Positions 1-6,416 of a DNA stretch of 8,301 bases are shown one piece after another. Origin of the DNA: Polaromonas sp. (GTDB taxonomy: Bacteria > Pseudomonadota > Gammaproteobacteria > Burkholderiales > Burkholderiaceae_C). Made by a program: the position numbers and the translations under genes. A model generated the notes under the pieces. It had not been told where the DNA came from. It saw nothing but the letters and a program-made list of their open reading frames with translations, and made no database searches. The DNA is taken from NCBI GenBank assembly GCA_013205645.1, contig JABMMH010000043.1:1-8301 (forward strand), given 5' to 3'. How positions within the stretch are numbered: position 1 is the first letter of the stretch; every line of letters starts with the position of its first letter.

Positions 1-1810
1 AGGTGGCGACGTGCTGGTGGGCGCTTCGGCCAAACGCCAAGCCGTCACCAACCCCCGCAACACCTTGTACGCGGTCAAGCGTCTGATCGGTCGCAAATTC
101 GCTGAAAAAGAAGTGCAAAAAGACATCGATCTGATGCCTTACAAAATTGTCGCCGCCGACAACGGCGACGCTTGGGTGCAAGTGCACGACAAGCAACTCT
201 CGGCTCAACAAGTCAGCGCCGACATCTTGCGCAAGATGAAGAAAACCGCTGAAGACTATCTGGGTGAAGCGGTCACAGAAGCCGTCATCACCGTGCCGGC
301 CTACTTCAACGACGCGCAGCGTCAAGCCACCAAAGACGCTGGCCGGATTGCCGGTCTGGATGTCAAACGCATCATCAACGAGCCAACGGCAGCAGCCTTG
401 GCCTTTGGCCTCGACAAGCAAGAAAAAGGCGATCGCAAGATTGCGGTGTATGACTTGGGCGGCGGTACCTTCGACATTTCCATCATCGAAATTGCCGACG
501 TTGACGGTGAAAAACAATTTGAAGTGCTGTCGACCAATGGCGACACTTTCTTGGGCGGCGAAGACTTCGACCAACGCATCATCGACTTCATCATCGATGA
601 GTTCAAGAAAGAATCCGGCGTCAACCTGAAGAGCGACGTGCTGGCTCTGCAGCGCCTGAAAGAAGCCGCCGAAAAAGCCAAGATCGAACTGTCGAGCAGC
701 GCCCAGACCGACATCAACCTACCTTACATCACCGCCGATGCATCCGGTCCAAAACACCTGAACATCAAGATGACACGCGCCAAGCTGGAAAGCTTGGTCG
801 ACGAGTTGATTGAGCGCACGATTGCACCTTGCCGCATGGCCGTCAAAGACGCCGGCATCGACGTCAGCGCTATTCATGACGTGATTCTGGTTGGCGGCAT
901 GACCCGCATGCCCAAGGTCCAGGAAAAGGTCAAAGAATTCTTCGGCCGTGAGCCACGCAAAGACGTCAACCCCGACGAAGCTGTCGCCGTTGGCGCTGCC
1001 ATTCAGGGCCAAGTGTTGTCGGGTGACCGCACCGACGTTTTGCTGTTGGACGTGACACCGTTGTCCCTGGGTATCGAAACCATGGGCGGCGTCATGACCA
1101 AGATGATCAAGAAGAACACGACCATCCCGACCAAGTTTGCGCAAACCTTCTCGACCGCTGAAGACAACCAGCCAGCGGTCACGATCAAGGTGTTTCAGGG
1201 AGAGCGCGAGATCGCTTCCGGCAACAAAGGCCTTGGCGAATTCAACCTCGAAGGCATTCCACCCGCATCGCGTGGCACGCCACAAATTGAAGTGTCGTTT
1301 GACATCGACGCCAACGGCATCTTGCACGTAGGCGCCAAAGACAAAGGCACCGGCAAAGAAAACAAGATCACCATCAAGGCCAACTCCGGTTTGACCGAAG
1401 CTGAGATCCAGCAGATGGTGAAAGACGCTGAGCTGAATGCAGCATCCGACAAAGAAAAAGTCGAGTTCGTTCAAGCCAAGAACAACGCAGAGGCGATGGT
1501 CCACAGCGTGCGCAAGTCTCTGGGCGAGTACGGCGACAAGCTGGACGCGGGCGAGAAAGAGAAAATCGAAACCGCCATCAGCGAGATGGAAGAAGCGCTC
1601 AAAGGCGAAGACAAAGTCGCCATTGAAAGCAAAAACGCCGCGCTGATGGAAGCCAGCCAGAAGTTGGGCGAGAAAATGTACGCCGACATGCAAGCCAGCC
1701 AAGCGGAACAAACCGCAGCGGCCGGCCCGAGTGGCACGGCTGGTAACGATGCCAAAGCAGCCGACGATAATGTCGTTGATGCTGAGGTCAAAGAAGTCAA
1801 AAAGGGTTAA
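1..1810 (+). CDS. dnaK: Chaperone protein DnaK (Hsp70), 5' end missing
   Basis: ATP-driven cytoplasmic Hsp70 chaperone that binds exposed hydrophobic segments and works with DnaJ and GrpE. The reading frame is open from base 2; by comparison with E. coli DnaK the first visible residue corresponds to about residue 45, so the N-terminal phosphate-1 loop (IDLGTTNS) lies outside the window. The in-frame GTG at 11 is internal (Val of the conserved LVG...AKRQAVTNP stretch), not a start. Visible landmarks are the phosphate-2 motif VYDLGGGTFD (446-475), the adenosine-motif region VILVGGMTRMP (881-913), the interdomain linker DVLLLDVTPLS (1034-1066), a beta-sandwich substrate-binding domain, a charged helical lid, an Ala/Gly-rich tail and a C-terminal DNVVDAEVKEVKKG. 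About 602 codons are present, implying a full protein near 646 residues, normal for the family. dnaJ follows after 112 nt. The heat-shock promoter is not in view. Confidence 0.98.
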   Translation, partial: GGDVLVGASAKRQAVTNPRNTLYAVKRLIGRKFAEKEVQKDIDLMPYKIVAADNGDAWVQVHDKQLSAQQVSADILRKMKKTAEDYLGEAVTEAVITVPAYFNDAQRQATKDAGRIAGLDVKRIINEPTAAALAFGLDKQEKGDRKIAVYDLGGGTFDISIIEIADVDGEKQFEVLSTNGDTFLGGEDFDQRIIDFIIDEFKKESGVNLKSDVLALQRLKEAAEKAKIELSSSAQTDINLPYITADASGPKHLNIKMTRAKLESLVDELIERTIAPCRMAVKDAGIDVSAIHDVILVGGMTRMPKVQEKVKEFFGREPRKDVNPDEAVAVGAAIQGQVLSGDRTDVLLLDVTPLSLGIETMGGVMTKMIKKNTTIPTKFAQTFSTAEDNQPAVTIKVFQGEREIASGNKGLGEFNLEGIPPASRGTPQIEVSFDIDANGILHVGAKDKGTGKENKITIKANSGLTEAEIQQMVKDAELNAASDKEKVEFVQAKNNAEAMVHSVRKSLGEYGDKLDAGEKEKIETAISEMEEALKGEDKVAIESKNAALMEASQKLGEKMYADMQASQAEQTAAAGPSGTAGNDAKAADDNVVDAEVKEVKKG

Positions 1811-1819
1811 ACCTTTCTT

Positions 1820-1833
1820 CGGGCCTCGGCCCG
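1820..1833 (+). terminator. Small GC hairpin just after dnaK
   Basis: A 5-bp perfect stem, CGGGC paired with GCCCG, closes a CTCG loop nine nucleotides after the dnaK stop codon. No T-run follows, so it is not a standard intrinsic terminator. It may stabilise the 3' end of a dnaK transcript, act as a weak pause site, or be incidental. Confidence 0.3.
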
Positions 1834-1840
1834 TTGCCTC

Positions 1841-1876
1841 AAAGCGGAATCCGGGCGCAGCCCTTGATTCCGCTTT
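1841..1876 (+). other. Long imperfect hairpin in the dnaK-dnaJ gap
   Basis: An 11-bp perfect inverted repeat (AAAGCGGAATC at 1841-1851, GATTCCGCTTT at 1866-1876) encloses a second 4-bp stem (GGGC 1853-1856, GCCC 1860-1863) with a GCA loop. The two stems are separated by a small C/TT internal loop. It is the strongest RNA structure visible in the gap. The 3' arm ends in only three Ts, so termination is uncertain; mRNA processing or protection of the dnaK 3' end is an equally good reading. It could also be a copy of a dispersed genomic repeat. Confidence 0.55.
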
Positions 1877-1881
1877 CCTGC

Positions 1882-1904
1882 TTTGGGATAGACCCAAACT
1901 TTTT
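1882..1904 (+). terminator. Terminator/attenuator-like hairpin before dnaJ
   Basis: A 6-bp perfect stem, TTTGGG (1882-1887) and CCCAAA (1893-1898), with an ATAGA loop is followed after one C by TTTTT (1900-1904), ending 18 nt before the dnaJ ATG. The hairpin plus T-run layout resembles an intrinsic terminator, although the stem is short and half of it is A-T. It may lower read-through from dnaK into dnaJ, giving less DnaJ than DnaK. This role is inferred from layout only. Confidence 0.4.
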
Positions 1905-1922
1905 CACTGAATACGCAGTTTC

Positions 1923-3065
1923 ATGGCCAAAAAAGATTATTACGACACACTGGGCGTACCCAAAAACGCCAGCGAAGAGGACATCAAAAAAGCCTATCGC
2001 AAACTCGCGATGAAGCACCACCCGGACCGCAATCAAGGTGATGGCTCTAAGGCGGCTGAAGAGAAATTCAAAGAAGGCAAAGAAGCCTACGAGATGCTGT
2101 CGGACCCCAACAAACGTGGGGCCTACGACCAGTATGGCCATGCCGGTGTCGACCCGAACAGGGGCGGTGGTGGCGGAGGCGGTGGACCTGAAGGTTTTGG
2201 CGGTTTTGCCGAGGCCTTTGGCGACATCTTTGGCGATGTGATGGGTGGCCGCAACCAGCAGCGCGGTGGCCGTCAGGCTTTTCGCGGCGGCGATCTCAGC
2301 TACGCGATGGAAGTCACCCTCGAAGAGGCGTCCAACGGCAAAGATGCACAAATTCGCATTCCCAGCTGGGACGACTGTCGCACCTGCCAAGGCAGCGGCG
2401 CCAAACCCGGCACCAAGGTTGCCACCTGCACCACTTGCCACGGCCACGGCGTGGTGCAAATGCGCCAAGGCTTTTTCAGCGTTCAGCAAAACTGCCCCCA
2501 GTGCAAAGGCACCGGCAAACTCATTCCAGAACCCTGCGTGGCTTGCCACGGCGTTGGCAAGACCAAAACAAACAAGACCCTCGAAGTCAGAATTCCAGGC
2601 GGCATTGACGACGGCATGCGCATCCGCTCCACCGGCAACGGCGAGCCCGGCACCAACGGCGGTCCACCCGGCGATCTCTACATTGAAATTCGCATCAAGA
2701 AGCACGACATTTTTGAACGCGAAGGCGACGACTTGCATTGCGTGGTGCCCATCAGCTTTCCGCGCGCCTCGCTCGGCGGTGAGATTGAAGTACCGACACT
2801 CTCAGGCAAGGCGGCCATCGACATTCCTGAAGGCACACAAGCTGGCAAACAGTTCCGACTGCGCGGCAAAGGTATCAAAGGGGTGCGCTCTAGCTACCCG
2901 GGCGACCTCTACTGCCACATCGCCGTCGAAACCCCGGTGAAGTTGACCGAGCACCAGCGCAAGCTGCTGAAGGAATTTGAAGAGTCACTGAAAAAAGGCG
3001 GGGCCAAGCACTCACCCACGGAAGAAGGCTGGACTGACAAGTTGAAGAACTTCTTCAACGCTTGA
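1923..3065 (+). CDS. dnaJ: Chaperone protein DnaJ (Hsp40, class A)
   Basis: Cytoplasmic co-chaperone that binds unfolded protein and stimulates DnaK ATPase activity. The 380-residue product has the full class A layout. The J domain spans about residues 1-72 with the essential HPD at 33-35. A Gly/Phe-rich linker at about 81-123 includes eight consecutive Gly. Four zinc-binding CxxCxGxG repeats start at Cys152, Cys169, Cys191 and Cys205, coordinating two zinc ions. A C-terminal client-binding and dimerisation region with the FEREGDDL stretch follows. Length is close to E. coli DnaJ (376). The ATG at 1923 gives the canonical MAKKDYYDTLGV start, but no clear Shine-Dalgarno precedes it, which is unexpected for a chaperone gene. 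The gene probably shares the dnaK heat-shock transcript, subject to the hairpins between them. Its TGA directly abuts the stop codon of livF on the other strand. Confidence 0.98.
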   Translation: MAKKDYYDTLGVPKNASEEDIKKAYRKLAMKHHPDRNQGDGSKAAEEKFKEGKEAYEMLSDPNKRGAYDQYGHAGVDPNRGGGGGGGGPEGFGGFAEAFGDIFGDVMGGRNQQRGGRQAFRGGDLSYAMEVTLEEASNGKDAQIRIPSWDDCRTCQGSGAKPGTKVATCTTCHGHGVVQMRQGFFSVQQNCPQCKGTGKLIPEPCVACHGVGKTKTNKTLEVRIPGGIDDGMRIRSTGNGEPGTNGGPPGDLYIEIRIKKHDIFEREGDDLHCVVPISFPRASLGGEIEVPTLSGKAAIDIPEGTQAGKQFRLRGKGIKGVRSSYPGDLYCHIAVETPVKLTEHQRKLLKEFEESLKKGGAKHSPTEEGWTDKLKNFFNA

Positions 3066-3776
3066 TCAAACACCGATGTAGCGGTGCCAGACATCGGGCT
3101 GAGCGCTCAGCGCTGCTGAGCTGCCCTGCCAGACCACCCTGCCCCGCTCGATGATGGTGTGCTGGTCGGCCAAGCCGATCAGCTTTTGTACATACTTGTC
3201 GATGACCAGAATGCTTTGACCGGCATTCTTCAGCGTCGCCAAACAGCGCCAGATGTCTTCGCGCACCAGCGGTGCCAGCCCTTCGGTGGCTTCGTCCAGA
3301 ATCATCAGGTGCGGATTGGTCATCAAAGCCCGGCCAATCGCCAGCATCTGCTGCTCACCACCAGACAACTGGTTGCCCATGTTGCGCGCCCGCTCCTTGA
3401 GCCGGGGAAACAAATGATAGACGCGCTCCAGCGTCCAGGGCTCGGTGCTGTGGCAGCGGTTGGCGGCAAAGGCCAGCAGGTTTTCTTGCACCGACAAGGT
3501 GGCAAAAATCATGCGACCTTCAGGCACCAGCGCCATGCCCATGCGTGCGATTTTGTCCGTGCTCAGGTGCTCGATACGCTCGCCTAAAAAACGCACAGAG
3601 CCGCCGCTGGCCCGACTCAAACCCATGATGGAGCGCACTGTCGTGGTCTTGCCCATGCCGTTGCGCCCCAGCAGCGTGGCAGCCTCACCGGCGCGCATAG
3701 ACAAGCCGATGCCGAACAACACTTGGCTGCTGCCGTAGGCCGTCTGCAGATTCTCGATTTCAAGCAATTGGGTCAT
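3066..3776 (-). CDS. livF: LivF-type ABC transporter ATP-binding protein
   Basis: Cytoplasmic ATPase subunit of a branched-chain amino acid/amide type (HAAT) importer, expected to pair with the LivG-type subunit to power the LivH-LivM pore. The 236-residue product shows Walker A GRNGMGKT (37-44), the LivF-typical VPEGR (84-88) where many ABC proteins carry the Q-loop, signature LSGGE (137-141) and Walker B MILDE (158-162). Where E. coli LivF has VEQN after Walker B, this one reads VIDK (191-194), and the D-loop region reads DEATEGLAP rather than DEPSLGLAP. I recall both variants in LivF homologues of related betaproteobacteria, so I read them as a subfamily trait rather than damage. It is the last gene of the operon, starting 1 nt after the livG stop, with only a weak GAGG 12 nt upstream, so translation probably depends on coupling. 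It converges with dnaJ with no intergenic base. The substrate cannot be read from this subunit. Confidence 0.93.
   Translation of the reverse strand: MTQLLEIENLQTAYGSSQVLFGIGLSMRAGEAATLLGRNGMGKTTTVRSIMGLSRASGGSVRFLGERIEHLSTDKIARMGMALVPEGRMIFATLSVQENLLAFAANRCHSTEPWTLERVYHLFPRLKERARNMGNQLSGGEQQMLAIGRALMTNPHLMILDEATEGLAPLVREDIWRCLATLKNAGQSILVIDKYVQKLIGLADQHTIIERGRVVWQGSSAALSAQPDVWHRYIGV
3073..3111. other. Hairpin plus perfect palindrome at the dnaJ/livF junction
   Basis: Starting 8 nt after the dnaJ stop, CCGATGT (3073-3079) pairs with ACATCGG (3091-3097). A 14-bp perfect palindrome, GCTGAGCGCTCAGC (3098-3111), follows at once. An alternative stem CACCG/CGGTG (3071-3075, 3082-3086) competes with the first. 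All of it lies inside the last codons of livF. No T-run follows on the dnaJ strand, so a terminator role for dnaJ, or for both strands, is only possible. Confidence 0.35.
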
Positions 3777-3777
3777 G

Positions 3778-4545
3778 TCAAAGCACGGCCTCGTCGTCGC
3801 CCAGGTAGGCGCGCCTGACCTCGGGGTTGTCGCGTATGGCTTGGGCTGAACCGGTGGCGATCACTTGACCGGCAACCAGAACAGAAATCGTATCGGCTAA
3901 GCGGAACACCGCGTCCATGTCGTGCTCGACCAGCAAGATCGTGACGTCACCGCGCAGGCTTTGCAGCAAAGCCACCATGCTCTCAGACTCGTCGGGCCCC
4001 ATCCCTGCCATGGGTTCGTCGAGCAGCAGCAAGTGCGGTTTGGCGGCCAGCACCAAACCCAGCTCCAACTGGCGTTGCTGGCCATGAGACAGCAGTCCCG
4101 ACAGCGTGTTCAGCCGCGGCCCCAGCCCGACACGCTCGGCCACCGCAGCGGCATCGGCATAACGCACTGATTCACTGCGCGCAGATGCCCAAAAGCGCAC
4201 GCTGCTGCCGCTGCGGGCTTGCACCGCTAACGCGATGTTGTCGAGCACCGAGAGCTTGTTGAAAATACGGGTGATCTGGTAGGAGCGCAGCAAACCGCGC
4301 AAAGCGCGTTGGTGCATAGGCATTGCGGTGATGTCTTGCCCTGCAAAGTGGACACTGCCTGCATCAGACTTGAGCGCACCGGAGATCTGATGAATCAAGG
4401 TGGTTTTGCCGGCGCCGTTTGGGCCGATCAAGGCGTGCAGCGCACCCGACTTCACATGCAGGCTCGCCTGGTCGGTGGCCGCAAAACCGCCAAAGCGCTT
4501 GACCAGCCGGTCGACGTGCAGAAGAGCGTCAGACAAGGCAGACAT
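3778..4545 (-). CDS. livG: LivG-type ABC transporter ATP-binding protein
   Basis: Second ATPase subunit of the importer, cytoplasmic face. The 255-residue product has Walker A GPNGAGKT (41-48), a Q-loop at Gln90 in RSYQITRIF, signature LSHGQQ (152-157), Walker B LLLLDE (172-177) followed by PMAGMGPDES, and a canonical H-loop His208 in VEHDMDAV. The C-terminal VRRAYLGDDEAVL resembles the tail usual in LivG proteins. All catalytic residues are present, in contrast to the atypical segment in LivF. The ATG at 4545 shares its A with the livM TGA (TGATG), a classic arrangement for translational coupling, and a GGAAGG ribosome-binding site lies 7 nt upstream inside livM. LivG-type identity is secure at family level; the transported compound is not. 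Confidence 0.94.
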   Translation of the reverse strand: MSALSDALLHVDRLVKRFGGFAATDQASLHVKSGALHALIGPNGAGKTTLIHQISGALKSDAGSVHFAGQDITAMPMHQRALRGLLRSYQITRIFNKLSVLDNIALAVQARSGSSVRFWASARSESVRYADAAAVAERVGLGPRLNTLSGLLSHGQQRQLELGLVLAAKPHLLLLDEPMAGMGPDESESMVALLQSLRGDVTILLVEHDMDAVFRLADTISVLVAGQVIATGSAQAIRDNPEVRRAYLGDDEAVL

Positions 4546-5507
4546 CAGCGAGCCTTCCGTCGTTTGAGCAAGCTGGCCAGACCATTGGGTGCGGCCAACA
4601 CCACCAGCAACAAGACCACGCCCAGACCGAGTTGCCAGTGAATGGTGTGGTGGCTCAACAGTTCTTCAAGCAACAAAAAGAACACTGCACCCAGAAAACC
4701 GCCGTAGAGGTAACCCACGCCACCCAGAATCACCATCACCATCAACATGCCAGACTGGCTCCACTGCATGATGGACGGGCTGACAAAACCGCCCAGATTG
4801 GCCAACAAGACACCCGACAGCCCGGCCATCGCACCCGCCAGCGTGAAGGCCACCAACTTGTAGCGGTAGACCGGAAAACCAATCGCCGTCATGCGGGTTT
4901 CGTTTTCACGGATGGCTTGCAGCACATGACCGAAGCGGGCATTCAGCAGCCGCGCCACGGCATAGATCGACAGCACGACCAGCAACAAGGTGACGTAATA
5001 AAAGTCACTGTCACGCGTCAGATCCACACCGCCGCCAATGTCTGAGCGCGCCAGCATCTGCAGCCCGTCATCGCCGCCGTAGGTCTTGATCGAGACCGCC
5101 AAAAAATAAAGCATCTGAGCAAACGCCAGCGTGATCATGATGAAGTACACACCTTGGGTGCGCAGGCTGATGGCACCGATGACGAGCGCAAACAGCGCAC
5201 TCACACCCATCGCCAGCGGCCAGACAACCCAGGCATTGCCAAGCCCATGCTGCGTGGCAATCGCCACCGCATAAGCCCCGACGCCCATGAAGGCCGCATG
5301 ACCAAAACTGACCATGCCGCCAAAACCCAAAATCAGATTCAAGCTGGTCGCAGCCAGCGCAAAGATCAAAATGCGGCTGGCCAGCGTGACATAAAACTCA
5401 GCGTCTGCGGCACTGGCCAAAAGCGGAAAAGCCAACAACAGCAACAGCGTCGGCAAAGCCCAACGCCAGTGCAGCGGGTGGTCCAAAATGCTGGCGGCTT
5501 TATCCAT
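4545..5507 (-). CDS. livM: LivM-type ABC transporter permease
   Basis: Inner-membrane permease that pairs with LivH to form the substrate channel. The 320-residue product is strongly hydrophobic, with multiple membrane segments; the first lies at about 17-34. Family landmarks are GFGGMVSFGHAAF (61-73), GGDDGL (144-149) and the cytoplasmic loop RENETRMTAIGFPVYRYKL (200-218), the EAA-like region expected to contact the ATPases. The end, LLKRRKAR, is basic and probably cytoplasmic. Length is normal for LivM. The ATG at 5507 overlaps the end of livH by 8 nt. I see no Shine-Dalgarno in front of it, so coupling to livH translation is likely. MDKAASILDHPLHWRW is a plausible short cytoplasmic N terminus. 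Confidence 0.93.
   Translation of the reverse strand: MDKAASILDHPLHWRWALPTLLLLLAFPLLASAADAEFYVTLASRILIFALAATSLNLILGFGGMVSFGHAAFMGVGAYAVAIATQHGLGNAWVVWPLAMGVSALFALVIGAISLRTQGVYFIMITLAFAQMLYFLAVSIKTYGGDDGLQMLARSDIGGGVDLTRDSDFYYVTLLLVVLSIYAVARLLNARFGHVLQAIRENETRMTAIGFPVYRYKLVAFTLAGAMAGLSGVLLANLGGFVSPSIMQWSQSGMLMVMVILGGVGYLYGGFLGAVFFLLLEELLSHHTIHWQLGLGVVLLLVVLAAPNGLASLLKRRKAR
4553..4558 (-). promoter_or_regulatory. Ribosome-binding site of livG
   Basis: GGAAGG on the minus strand, 7 nt before the livG ATG and inside the last codons of livM. It supports the chosen livG start. Confidence 0.6.
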
Positions 5508-6408
5508 GGGTCGGGAACAGGCCGCGCGGCTTGAAGAAAAGAACCGTCGCCATCAGCAGATAAATCAACACCGACGCAACGGCCGGCGCGGCATTGGCCG
5601 CCGCCGCAGGCGACATCAACTGAGCAAACACCATCGGCATGAAAGTACGGCCCGCTGTGTCGATGATGCCGACAAACAGTGCGCCCAAAAAAGCCCCCCG
5701 AATAGAGCCAATGCCGCCAATCACGACGACCACAAATGCCACTATCAAAATGCTTTCGCCCATGCCCACTTGCACCGCCATCACCGGGCCCAGCATGCCG
5801 CCAGCCACGCCGCACAAAGCAGCACCCGCAGCAAACACAGCGGTAAAAAGTTTGGGAACATCCACGCCCATGGCCATCGCCATCTCGCGGTTAGCAGCCC
5901 CTGCGCGCACCTGCATACCCAGCCGTGTGCGCGTGATCACCCAGTACATCAACAGCGCCACCAGCAGGCCGACGCCGATGATGAACAAACTGAAGGAAGC
6001 GTAATAAAAACCGCTGAAGATTTCCACCGGCCCCGACAGGCTGTCCGGCGTGCTGAGAGCCACCGGCTGCGAGCCCCAGATCAGGCGCACACCTTCATTG
6101 CAGATCAACAAAATCGCGAAGGTGCCCAGCACCTGCGACAAATGATCGCGCTGGTAAAAGCGCCGCAGAATGGTCAGCTCCAGCAGTGCGCCAAAGGCGG
6201 CTGCGCCCATCACACCAAACAGCAAACCCCACCAATAGTTGCCAGTCGCCGCCGTGATGCTGGCGATCAAATAAGCCCCCACCATGTAGAGCGAACCATG
6301 GGCCAGATTGATCATGTCCATGATGCCGAACACCAAGGTCAAACCAGCCGCCAGCAAAAAAAGCATGAGGCCGAACTGCAAGCCGTTCAAGGCTTGCTCT
6401 AGCAGCAT
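5500..6408 (-). CDS. livH: LivH-type ABC transporter permease
   Basis: Inner-membrane permease, partner of LivM. From the ATG at 6408 the product has 302 residues, starting MLLEQALNGLQFGLMLFLL, which matches the usual LivH start just ahead of the first membrane helix. Landmarks are the conserved INLAHGSLYMVGAY (33-46), several hydrophobic segments, an EAA-like loop AGAANREMAMAMGVDVPKL (169-187) and the C-terminal FFKPRGLFP (291-299). An Ala-rich stretch, SPAAAANAAPAVAS (266-279), precedes the last helix. The frame also opens at a TTG at 6420, four codons earlier, which would overlap the binding-protein stop; I prefer the ATG because of start codon quality and family length. Neither choice has a good ribosome-binding site. 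The stop overlaps the livM start by 8 nt. Confidence 0.91.
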   Translation of the reverse strand: MLLEQALNGLQFGLMLFLLAAGLTLVFGIMDMINLAHGSLYMVGAYLIASITAATGNYWWGLLFGVMGAAAFGALLELTILRRFYQRDHLSQVLGTFAILLICNEGVRLIWGSQPVALSTPDSLSGPVEIFSGFYYASFSLFIIGVGLLVALLMYWVITRTRLGMQVRAGAANREMAMAMGVDVPKLFTAVFAAGAALCGVAGGMLGPVMAVQVGMGESILIVAFVVVVIGGIGSIRGAFLGALFVGIIDTAGRTFMPMVFAQLMSPAAAANAAPAVASVLIYLLMATVLFFKPRGLFPTHG

Positions 6409-6416
6409 GATGTGGT

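Noticed and set aside
11..13. GTG as the start of dnaK
   Set aside because: It encodes a Val inside a conserved DnaK segment, and the frame is open upstream to the window edge; the gene is simply cut.
719..1897. 392-codon open frame antisense to dnaK
   Set aside because: Lies wholly opposite conserved dnaK codons, runs past the gene end, has no ribosome-binding site and no recognisable domain; a by-product of codon bias.
1839..2738. 299-codon open frame antisense to dnaJ
   Set aside because: Mirror of dnaJ codons with Ala/Val/Phe-rich composition and no recognisable domain.
2245..2940. 231-codon alternative frame inside dnaJ
   Set aside because: Ala/Pro/Ser-rich shadow frame; the zinc-finger cysteines and conserved DnaJ motifs are in the other frame.
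5488..6402. 304-codon open frame antisense to livH
   Set aside because: His/Gln/Arg-rich low-complexity translation typical of the strand opposite a membrane protein gene; livH itself is unmistakable.
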